From Lytechinus pictus (lineage: Eukaryota > Echinodermata > Echinoidea > Temnopleuroida > Toxopneustidae), in the NCBI RefSeq assembly GCF_037042905.1, contig NC_087249.1, forward strand, positions 38,995,901-39,059,900: DNA of 64,000 bases, given 5' to 3'. A model generated the notes under the pieces. The model saw only the letters and a program-made list of their open reading frames with translations. It was not told the DNA's origin and did no database searches. The translations under genes and the position numbers were made by a program. Numbering within the stretch: position 1 is the first letter of the stretch; each line of letters starts with the position of its first letter. Positions 46,601 to 58,600 of this stretch are shown here, one piece after another.

Positions 46601-49600
46601 TGGTCTCCGTTAAACTAGCTTTAGGATTGTAATGGTAAATTGCCAATTCGTCCACTGCCATCTCTTCCACTCACCACATGGTCTACCTTCATTTAGTGTC
46701 TAATGCCATTCCGTCCATCAACATTTCGTCTACCAACCAGTTGGTCCAATAACCATTTGGTCCAATCATTACTTTGTCTAATCACCATTTCATCTATGAC
46801 CATTTCGTCTATAACCATTTGGTCTAATATTCGTTTTATTTTCATTAATTTTGCCCAATTAACACTTAGTCTAATTAGACCAAATGGTATATGGACTAAA
46901 TGGCTATTGGACCAACTGGTTAATAAACGAAATGGTAAGTGGACGGTCCACTTACCATTTCGTCTAAAACTGTGAACGAAATGGCGATTAGACCATGTGG
47001 ATATTAGACGAACTGATGGTAGACCAAGTGATAATAGTGGAGTTGGCAATTGGATGGTTTGGCATTGGACCAAATGAAAATAAACCATTGTAATGAGAGT
47101 GGTGTCCACATGTATGTTTTTGAAATAGATGATGTGCACATACATTTACATTTGATTGAGGCAAGGAGTAGAATAGCATCAATCTGTGAATGTCCAATTA
47201 ACATTCCGATGAACATGATTGACTATCATCATGAACAGTTATTTCAAGTTATGCACACATTTAAAGGGCGACTGGGCAAGTCTACATGTACTCTTATTTA
47301 AAGGTCAACTCCAACCCAAAAAATGTTGATTTTAATAAATATAGAAAAATCAAACTAGCATAATGCTGAAAATTTCATCAAAATTTGATCTAAAATAGGA
47401 AAGTTATGATCTTTTAAAGTTTCGCTTATTTTTCACAAAACAGTGATACTACACAACTCAGTGACATGCAAATGAGACAGTCAATGATGTCCCTCACTCA
47501 CTTTTTCTTTGTTTTTTATTGTTTGAATTATACAATATTTCATTTTTTACAGATTTGACAATAAGGACCAACTTGACTGAACCATATAGTATTGAACAAT
47601 GCTAATTTCACATGTTCATGGAAGAATTAGTTATTGTTTCACTTGACAATGAGAAGAAAATTAGAATATTTCATATTTCTCACGATAAAATACAAAATAA
47701 ATAGTGAGTGGATGACGTCATCAGTCTCCTCATTTGCATACCGACCAGGATGTGCATATACATGTAACTGTTTTGTGACTTTAAGCAAAATTTTAAAATG
47801 CCATAACTTTCTTATTTTACATGTTATTTTGATGAAATTTTCAGTGTTATGCTTGATGGACTTTTCTCTTTTATTGAAATCAACTTTTTGTTTTTAATAG
47901 TGTGGACTTGTCCTTTAAAGGGCAAGGCTATCCCAACAAACAGTATATTGGAATAAAAAGAAAAATATCAAACAAACATAATGCTGAAAATTCCACCTAT
48001 TGTTCACAAAACATCTGCATACGTAGCACTATGATATGCAAATGAGAGTCAATGATGTCGCCCACTTGGTATTTCTTTTGTATTTCATTGTTTGAATTAT
48101 ACAATATACACTCCTTTATACCGAGTGTTGGATGTAGACAACAACACTACATGTACATGTACAATGTTCAGTGAGCTCAGAGAAATAAAATTTATTGAAT
48201 GTAATATTTTATCACCTGACTTCATGAACTTCACAATGAAATACCTACATGCAACGTTCTCGCTACCACGCGTCACGGTTGGCGGGCGCCGACAACCCTG
48301 AAAATTTTCAGGGCAAATCCGCCAACCGTAAACTTCCCCGACAACCGTGGCCGACAACTGTAAAACAGGCCTAGATCCACACAAAAAACTGAATAATATA
48401 TTTAAAATAAAAACAATCTGCTTTTCAGATCCTAAAATAAACTTGTCGATTATTTCTTCCACGATTTCTTCCCGGGATTTCTTTGCTTCGCTACTATGCT
48501 GTATACGATACGACCTCGACTCGAGGCCCAATTTAACTCTCTCTCTCTTATGTGGGAAGTGCGAAGATGTTTACCTCGCATTTGCGTATCGCATTGCTCT
48601 CATTATTTACGTCTTTAAAATGGTAGTAAAATACGCTCAAAAATAAAGTGAGAAGAGAGGGGTACCGTGGGTTACTGGGTTGGGCAATGTAATTTAGATG
48701 TTACGAATTTCAGTTGATATTGTCATTTATTTTGTCAAAAGTAAAGTGTGTCAAAAAATAATATAAAAATTCGATCGAAATTTAGTTTCATCTCGTCCCA
48801 GGCCCCAGCCTTATTATAGCTACATCTACATGAATTCATTGAATGCATTTCTGATGACACTGCCGTAGAACGAATTGAGAAAATTATTAAAAGATCACGT
48901 TAATAATGACAAAGCCACAGCCACATGAATGGATTGATATAATGTCCAACTCATTTACTCACAGCAAAATGATTATTCACATTTATATTCCAATTTTACT
49001 CCATAATTTCCAAAGTCTTGATCTCTACATCGATCTTTTGAAAGTGTTGATTAATTTCGCGACGGTGTGTCTACCAAGTTCTGTGTCACTGCACTAGCGC
49101 TCACCATGGCCACGTACATAATACAAATCGCACATGGCATCAAAATCTATCCGAGTCTTCCAAAATTAGATGGGATCCAAAACCGATTTGAATGTTTTTT
49201 TTTTCTTCAGATATTCATTGAATCTGTTATAATTTTCATAAGTAATAATCTTTATTAATTTTATTCACGCTTTTTATCATATTACGACTCATTTTTTAAT
49301 GTGAGTTATACGTACAGTGTATTTTCATTTGTATTGTTCTTTATTACTCTTTGCCTGCCAATTAGTCATTACAGTGAATGCTTCATGAATTTGTTGTACA
49401 ATTGCTTAACAACTCCCGGTATACAACTACGATTTAAAATAAAATATTATTTGAAATTAATTTGTGTAAAGGAGAAAGAGAATAATGGGAGGTGGTCGTG
49501 GGCAATGTAAATGAAAATGATGGGATGTTTGTGACTTTGTGGGGGAGGGGATTGGCGAAAAGAAGTCAATGTTCGGAGCGAATTACATGTAAATTAATAT

Positions 49601-52600
49601 TCTTTTATGGATGTGTCTACTGTGATTGTGGCTGCATAATCTTTATGGCGAGTGGAAAATCAACCCTTGGACTTGGTCGGGAGGGGTACGTGATTCAATA
49701 GATTTCAATAAAAGTACACATTCAACAAAGTGGAATTGACAATTCATTCACAGATATTCATTTCAGGGCCGCGGAAACAGGGGGGGGGGGGGGGCTGGGT
49801 GGGCTTCAGCTCCCCCACTTTTTTTTCCAAAACCATGTACAAAAACAGGACCACCGGGGGCCCGTTTCATCATCATTTTTGTCCGACAAGTTGTCAGACC
49901 TGACAACTTTTCTTGATGTTGATTGGCTAAGAAGCATTGTTACTATGGTAACTGTCGGATGAAATGGGACTTGTCGGATAAAACGTCCGACAGGTCCTTA
50001 CATGAAACGCTCCCCTGATTGCGTTTTTTGCATGGTGGTCAGCCCCCCCCCCCCACTTTCAAGACCTTTCCGCGGCCCCTGCATTTCAAGTACGAATTAT
50101 TGAAGTTGATATGTGTGAACGTTTTAGAGGATATGTATTTCGTTTGCCCACGCGGCCACGCCCACATGAGTCGCTAGTATAATTTGAATATCGCTGGATG
50201 AATTTTTCAATTTCACTTATGTCGTTATATATGTTTTATATCGGAATTGTGTTTTATATATAGAGTTATCTTTACAACGTCGTTAGCCTAATTACTGCGA
50301 GTGGATTATATTTATGAAATGAGTTGGAATGTGAACGAGACGCCCCAAAGCCGATGGCACGTGATCTAATTAGTATTCACTTTCTGGGTTGAGCCAATCA
50401 TTGTGCTTGAAAACGGGTTTCCCCGAATTCCCGCCCTTGGAATGACTGTGTACCATGTGCGTAACCTGTTAACCTGTTGTATGAATGCGAATCAGCTGGT
50501 TTCGTGACCTCAAATATTCTTCATGTTGTTTACGCTGGATGGGGGCTATAAAAAGATCTTTCTGACTCTTTTTTTTTTCAATTTTAATAATCTGTTCGTG
50601 AATTTCTGTAACTTGAAAACTGATGCAATTTATTGAATCACGTACCTCGATCTTCCCACTCATGGTGCAAGAAAATATTTAAAAAATTTAAAATCGCCAA
50701 AATATACATGTAAAGAAAGATTATTCAGCCGTCGATCATCAGACTCATCATCAGTAGTAGTATAGACATGTCTATAAATATGCATTCGCTTCGAATATTG
50801 ACTTCTTCACCAATCCCACACACACGTACGATCTCAACATCCCCTTGTCATTGTCCACGCCACGACCCCTCCCCTTTCGCGCTCCCCCTTCGACCATCCT
50901 AGCTACAACCCCCCCCCCCTCTTCCTCTCTTTCACACACGCTGTATTTGTAGGCCTACATAGTGCATTATTTAAAAATACAAATCTGCTTTCCTGTCAAT
51001 TAAGCTTTACTTTCAAAACATTTTAAATCGCAATTAATTATAATAAGAACAAAATCGTAATATTAAAGTATGATGAATGACTAAAAATATTTCTCCCGCT
51101 CGTGATGGACACATTCATTATTTTATAGGCGAGTATAGAACAATACAAATGAACATATAGGAATAATTGACAGTGAGTATAAATCTACTTTCCTGTCAAT
51201 TAAGCTTTACTTTTAAAACATTTTAAATCGCAATTAATTATAAGAACAAAATCGTAATATTAAAGTATGATGAATGACTAAAAATATTTCTCCCGCTCGT
51301 GATGGACACATTCATTATTTTATAGGCGAGTATAGAACAATACAAATGAACATAGCAATAATTGACAGTGATAAACGAATCTTGATTGGATATTATTAGT
51401 ATAAACATCATCAGCAGAAGTCTTAATTATGAGAGTCATAGTTTCAGTGAGTATCTGAAAACAAAACAAACATGCAAATTATATCGTCTCATGAATACCG
51501 ATGCCCATTATTTGGAAGCCTCGGAAGTTTTCTTCCGAGGCTTCCAAACAAAGTCGGAACAATCTTTGGATTGAGTAAGGGCGTGGCGCGGCGCGCATGC
51601 GGTCCGTAGATGTAGTCGGTCATTGACACACATTCACAAAATGAATCGCACTTTCTAAGGACGTAGCGATCGAGACATTGGAAAGTATGGAGTACATTAT
51701 CGATGTCATTGATGTGAATAAATCTATAAACTGTAAGTATAAAATGAGATTGAATTTAAATCTTTTCTTTTGACCTTTTTCATCAGTACTTGCCTTTCTG
51801 CTTCAATCGATCGCAATTCGCGCAACCGTTACGGCTGTGTGGCCGGAGAAGCATTAAATAGACATAAAATGTGGTGCATTTAGCAGCAATCTAAGCTCGT
51901 CGATATTGATAATTTCGATAGCTACCGCGCTCCGCGCGGGAGGGGGGACACCCCCCTCCCGCGACCCTCCCCCCGTGCGTGCTTCGCACGCACCAAGGCC
52001 GCTGCGCGGCTTGCGTATCATCGCTTCGCGCCGCCAAGCGTCAGAATGAACCTGGCGAGAACGTTGCCTACATGTACATGTAAATATGGCAGAACTTGAA
52101 CACTTTAAATATTTTAATTTTCTGTTGGAGTTCACTATTTAACCACAGTATAACAAGAGCCAACATAAGAATAGTGAACAAGTATTGTATATTGTTGAAA
52201 AAAGGCATTTTAATACCATGAAAAGAAAACAAATACTGTATGACCAAATAATCAATCATGCAACAATCCCACCCCCATTGTGGAATGGTTGACTCAAGCC
52301 GTATGAATTACACAAAAGGCTGTATTTCATTGATTATACATGTAACTTACAGAATGGGTATGAATACTTTTAATAACATGCCCCCTCTTTTTGCATATTG
52401 TGGGATAAAAAAATTATATATAACAGAATTTTCATCTGAAAAGCATGTATACTGTATTTAACCTCTTTTATGATCAAAGAATAAAGGGAATCTATGTGGG
52501 GTATACATGAATACTTTTGATTATACATGTAACTGTAGATTGCTTTAGTTTAATGTTTCGAGAGTCATTGATTTGAAATATGTATGATTTTGCTGGCAAA

Positions 52601-55600
52601 TTTTGTATAGGCCTTGAAATTAAAAGTTTTTAATCTGTCATCTACTGTATATATTTTGTCAGCTCTGAAATGCCTTCAGTTCCGGGTATCTAATTATCAA
52701 GTGATTTATTATCATTATCATTTATTTGTTTTATTTGTCTCTAGATTTCTGGTCCTAATCAACCATGTGCTAAAGCTATCTATAAGTATGACGGACAAGA
52801 ATCTGGGTAAGTCGATTTGCATAATAAATTAATAATAATAAACAATGACAAATTATTTGTCATATTTATGTTGAATTTTTTTTCTTCTAAATAGCACTTT
52901 ATACACCTGTGGTTGCAAAAAGGTCCTTGTAAACTCCTACATGTACATGTATGGGGGTCAATACAGTGCTAGTGTAATTTGCCAAGATGAACAGACAGCA
53001 CCCACCTCCTGGTATTATAATGATGATGATAATATTCTGCTTTTTTAATAGCACTTTACATGTACATTGGAAATTTGTTATCGCATGGCTCTCTACAGAT
53101 GTACTATTTTATAGAATATACGTTTTTGTCTTTGTATCATAGCATTATTATTCTTCCTAGGAAATTGTGTTTGTGTAGTGTCATAACCTGGTTGTAGTGT
53201 ATTCAGACTGCCTTGATCACCAGGGCCTCGTCTTTATACAAAGAGTTATGATTGATCCAATCAAACGTAACTATGGAAATCCATCAGTGTCATAATTTTT
53301 TATACAGGAAATTTGCAAAATGTCCTTTGTAACAAAGGAGAACACACCAAATTGTCAAGAAATCAATGAATTTATGGATATACATTCATATCTAGAATTT
53401 TTTTTGAACAAACATGCAATTTATATGTTGACTTTGCTGGCTTTCCATAGTTGCGACTGATCAGATCAATCGTAACTCTTTGTAAGATTGGCCCCAGAAT
53501 ACCAATTAAATTGCAAGATTTTTTTCTGTCTAGAAACTAACTGATAATTTTTTTTTGGCATTCATACTGACCCAAAGCAAAAAATGTGGTTTGAGAACAT
53601 ACTGTACTTTTCCCTATTCAAAACAATTTGCCAGTAGCTTTTGATGTTGCAAACGTTTCCAACACTCGTCAGAAAGGTTGACGAGTCCAAACACGGCTGC
53701 CGTAGCAAGCATTTGTTCCTCAGTGAGATACAACTTTAAAGAATGTTTGGGTCCCGTTTCATAAAGACTTGTTATAATAACTTTAACAAGTGTGCTATCA
53801 GCCAATCAAATGGAAGGATTTCAGTAGCTTGTAGCGGTTATTGAAAATTTGTGGAGCTCTGTGGCCCAGTGGATTGGTCTAGAGCTTGAGGGACCAGTGG
53901 ATTAGTTTCCAAGACTTTGAAACAGATGTTCGGGTGGTTCGAATCCCAGCCATGACATAATTTTCTTCAGCAAGAAATTCATCCACATTGTGCTGAGCTC
54001 AACCCAGGTGAGGTACCTGGCTGGAATTTATTCCTTGAAACGTTTGGAGCTCATTACAGTAATGTAGCTCGGCTAAAGAGAGGTTTTAGGCGCTATATAA
54101 AGCAGTATAATGATTATTATTTGTTACTACATGTATGATAGGTTTTATGAAACAGGCAGGGCCCTCTATCGTTTTATTCATTGTTTGTATGGTTTTTGAT
54201 CTATATTTTTCCTGTCCATCTCGTTCTCTGCAGTGATTTGTCTTTCAACAAAGGTGCTGTTGTACTCCTTCTGAAGAGAATAGATGACAACTGGTATCAT
54301 GGCGAACTTGATGGAAGTCGGGGCTTCTTTCCGGCCAGCTACGTAGAAGTGCTGGTGCCTCTCCCGCCTGACCCACCTCAGTGTAAAGCGCTCTACGATT
54401 TCGATGTCAACGAGCAGGAGGAAAAGGATTGTCTGACTTTCAATAAGGTTTCTAAACTTTGTTATTTGTTGTTCAGGGGAGGAGGGGGGGGGAGGTGGGG
54501 GGGAGGTGGGGGATGTTTTATAGAAATTTATTGAAGTGGGACTAGCATTTGCACTTAAAGAAGGAAAAGGGAAGGCGGTGCTCACTTTTGGGAGGCATCC
54601 AAGGCTGTTAAAAAAGGGCATTGATATTATGAAATTCACTTTTTTCAATGGGGACACATGCACTTGATTACCACAGGACACCAAAGCCTCAGGCAAAAAG
54701 GGCACTTGTTTAGTTTTAAGTCTACAAATATTTGGAAGGGCATCAAGGCTATTCTGAGGGCATCAGAAGCCATGGCCTTGGGGGGGGGGGCTTTGATTAA
54801 ATCGAGCCCTGCAAGTTCTTTAATGAAGTTGGCAATTTGTAGACTGTGTATAAAGTGTTTTTTTTTCCTCACTAAGTATAACTTACTCCCCCATTCATCC
54901 CTCTCACTCATGCATAAAATCTTTTCTTGATTTTTATCTCTCCTTTTACAGGATGAAGTACTAATGGTGATAAGGAGAGTGGATGAGAATTGGATAGAGG
55001 GCCAAAAGGGGGATAAAATTGGAATATTCCCAATCTCTTTTGTGGAGGTGAGAAAAGCATTCCCACTTGAAGTGTTGATTTGAGCTGGGAGATCATCCAA
55101 AACTATTTTGTTTATATGAACATGAGAAGTGATTAGTTGGAATCCCACGATCACAGCCGTCGACCGTGTATGTTCAACCAGGGGTGTGAGAGTTCAGACT
55201 TTTAGCTGATTTCAGATTTGTTTTGTTTTGATTTGCAGCTTAATTGCAGCTTATTTTTTGGCTTTCCTCTGTTTTTCAACACCCTTCAGCTTTTCTCAGA
55301 TCTTTTTATTTATGACCACTCACACCCCTGTTCAACCAAGATGAGCATGCATATCACCCACCATGTAATCTGCAAAACTGCTAAGTGCTATGTCAAAACA
55401 ACGAAAGATAATTGTCATTTTTTAAGCTTCAACATTTCGGGTCGAGATGCTCTTTGAGATGAGTGCTTTAAAATCACTGATGAGGTCCACACTTAGTGTT
55501 TACCCATCTTGTCTTGAATTGTGTATCGTTTGATTTAATGGCGTGTTTTTCTTCAGCAAGAAATTTACCCACATTGTACTGCGTTCAACTCGGATGAGGT

Positions 55601-58600
55601 GAATGGGTACCTGGCAGGATTAATTCCTTGAATGCGCTGAGCGCTGGAAGGCAGCTCAAGCTGATGCCGAGGTAATAATAAAGTGCTTCTGATTAGATTA
55701 TTTTGAGATATATGGCGCCATATCAATGCTTATTATCTTCATTATTATTATTATTACAATTATTACTAAAAGCTTGACTGGTTATATGTTTTTTGTGTAT
55801 AGTTGAATGATACAGCCAAGAGTCTTGTGGATGTGAATGCAGGAGCCACAGGAGGAGATGCAGGAGCTAGTGAAGGACTGGGAGGCAGCTCCTCCCAAGA
55901 ATCAGGATCCAGGTTAGTGGTTTGATCATGGAGATAATAGCGAGCTTTCCCAATCAGTATGCAGACGCTTCTGGAACGTTGAGAATCTATTGAAAGTGCT
56001 CGTCAAATCGCAGTGAACGGCTTAGAGGTCATTGTAGAAAATCGGTGAACCGGGACAGCAGATCGTCCTAAGATTCGGAGCTGCCGAAAAATTGCAAAAT
56101 ATGTTATTTGTCCAGAGTCCAGGACGACACTGCTGTTTTAATTCACAGAGTTTCTTTCGACCAAGGCTGCTTTGTTATGAAGGGCTTGTGACAATATCAA
56201 CCTTCCAGAAAGTGTACAGTCTCTTTTATCCATGTGATATTCATGACTAGAGTGTTTTTGCATTGTTAATGAGCTTGGTGCGGTCCAAAACACCTCTTTT
56301 TATTCTGCCATTGCTGCTCTAAATATTGACCAATTTTATGTTTTTGGTATCTTTATAAAGGAGAAGAATCATTCTTTCAGGTCATGTGTTTGGATTAAAA
56401 AAAAATGTTGTAATATAGGGGAAACTTATGATCTAAAACATGAAACAAAATAATTATTTTCATGCAACAAAAGTTGTTGTTTTTACACTTAATTCTGTTT
56501 GGGCCCACATGATTTTTGTCTCGCCTGCATAGCAGAGCGAGACTAAAGGCGCCGCTTTTCCGACGGCGACGGCGGCGGCGGCGGTGGTGGCGGCGGCGGC
56601 GTCAACATCAAATCTTAACCTAAGGTTAAGTTTTTGAAATGACATCATAACTTAGAAAGTATATGGACCTAGTTCATGAAACTTGGACATAAGGTTAATC
56701 AAGTATTACTGAACATCCTGCCTGAGTTTCAGGTCACATGACCAAGGTCAAAGGTCATTTAGGGTCAATGAACTTAGACCATGTTGGGAAAATTATTTTC
56801 AAAATCTTAACCGAAGGTTAAGTTTTTGAAATGACATCATAACTTAGAAAGTATATGGACCTAGTTCATGAAACTTGGGCATAAGGTTAATCAAGTATAA
56901 GTGAACATCCTGCTCGAGTTTCAGGTCACGTGACCAAGGTCAAAGGTCATTTAGGGTCAATGAACTTTGGTCAAGTTGGGGGTATTTGTTGAATTACTAT
57001 CATAACTTTGAAAATTTATGGATCTAGTCCATGAAACTTGGACATAAGGTTAATCAAGTATTAGTGAACATCCTGCCTGAGTTTCAGGTCACATGACCAA
57101 GGTCAAAGGTCATTTAGGGTCAATGAACTTTGGCCAAGTTGGGGGTATTTGTTGAATTACCATCATAACTTTGAAAATTTATGGATTTAGTTCATGAAAC
57201 TTGGACATTAGGTTAATCAAGTACCACTGAATATCCTGTGCGAGTTTCAGGTCACATGACCATGGTCAATGGTCATTTAAGGTCAATGAACTTTGGCCGT
57301 GTTGGGGGTATATGTTAAATTACCATCCTAACTTTGAAAGTTTATGGATCTAGTTCATAAAACTTCGGATATAAGAGTAATCAAGCATCACTGAACATCC
57401 CCTGTGAGTTTCAGGTCACAAAACCAAGTCAAAAGTCAGTTAAGGTCAATAAACTTAGGCCATGTTGGGGTAATTGTTGAAGTGCCATCATAACTTTGAA
57501 AGTTTATAGATAGAGTGAATGAAATGTGGACATGGGTGTAGTTGACAGTCTTAAGTCTCCGTTCAAATGTCATTTATGGTCAATGAACGTGGTATTATGT
57601 CATTATATGAATTATGTTTTTGTGAATGATTATTTTATAGTAGTTTTCAAAGTTAGCACTGCTGCTATATTAAATTGCGTAATGCAGGCGAGACTGCCAG
57701 AGGCGTTCCACTTGTTAGATTTTGATAAAGCTGAAGATCTAAGCTTTAATATGATATAATTTTTATAACAAGAGATATTTTAGATGGGTCAGCAGCCAGC
57801 TTTGCATAGGCCAAGTACATTTAGCAGCTCAAAAACAAAAATACTGCGCTCTGATCGGTCATAGAAACCACACACCCACGCAAATTGCAATGTTCCCCAC
57901 ACTGGGCCTCAGCAAGGTCACACTCACCATGTGGTAAGCTCTTCAAATTACCCGCGCCTGTTGGTTTGAAAACCTTATTCAGCCAATCAGAACTCTAGAT
58001 TTTATGCTACTCAGAAATTTCAGAAATCTCGTCTTGCATCTTGATGGAAAAAGCTGGATGCTGACCCATCTAAAAGTTGTCACATATCAAAAGTCACATT
58101 GTATGAAAGTAGAGAGTTTGAGCTTTCTGATGATATAAATAATGTTTGTGCCTAAAACACAACATTTTGCACAATTTGCAAGAGAAAAGAGAAGAAGAAA
58201 ACTCCGTTTGATGCATCTTTTCTTTTGGAAAGGCATTAGTATAGTTCATTGGAGAGGACTGATCAGTCTGGGGAGTGTTTCATTAAGCAAGTAGTGCTTT
58301 TCACTGACTAACTTGTCATCGGCCAATCAGGTGCAAGGATTTCAGTTGCTTATAACAGTTACAAGTGACAATTCATGGATTATTTGTTTCTTGAAATACT
58401 CTCCAGATCGATATTAATAGCTATGTACATGTAAAAGCATGTATGATAGTATGATCTAGAAATTATAGAAAGCTGGAATTTTCTTTCCGTTGTACCTGAT
58501 CTCTCTCTTTCGTTTTATGCTGTTATAGACACTTGGGTGGTCATTTTATTGGGTTCTGTATGCACTCATTTTGAAATTGCAAAAAGAAATTGAATGTGGC

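Larger units (their letters stand above)
48252..52066. mobile_element. 3.8-kb hAT-like transposon, perfect 8-bp duplication CCTACATG
   Basis: The ends CAACGTTCTCGC and GCGAGAACGTTG are flanked by CCTACATG on both sides (48244-48251, 52067-52074). Subterminal G+C-rich blocks differ left and right. The interior includes a nested GGGGCCGCGG-end MITE, a 200-bp tandem duplication and a perfect 17-bp hairpin. No transposase domain is recognisable in the short frames present, so it is non-autonomous or dead. Confidence 0.9.
34691..52744 (+). other. POSH intron 1 (18 kb), transposon-rich
   Basis: The intron splits the RING from the SH3 region. Its contents are mostly foldback and MITE-type repeats listed separately. 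Between them (35.2-36.2, 43.7-44.4 and 52.1-52.7 kb) I see A+T-rich sequence with many TACATGTA motifs and no supported exon. Confidence 0.85.

Noticed and set aside
54178..55154. Minus-strand frames of 169-175 codons
   Set aside because: Antisense shadows of POSH exons 3 and 4 and their introns.
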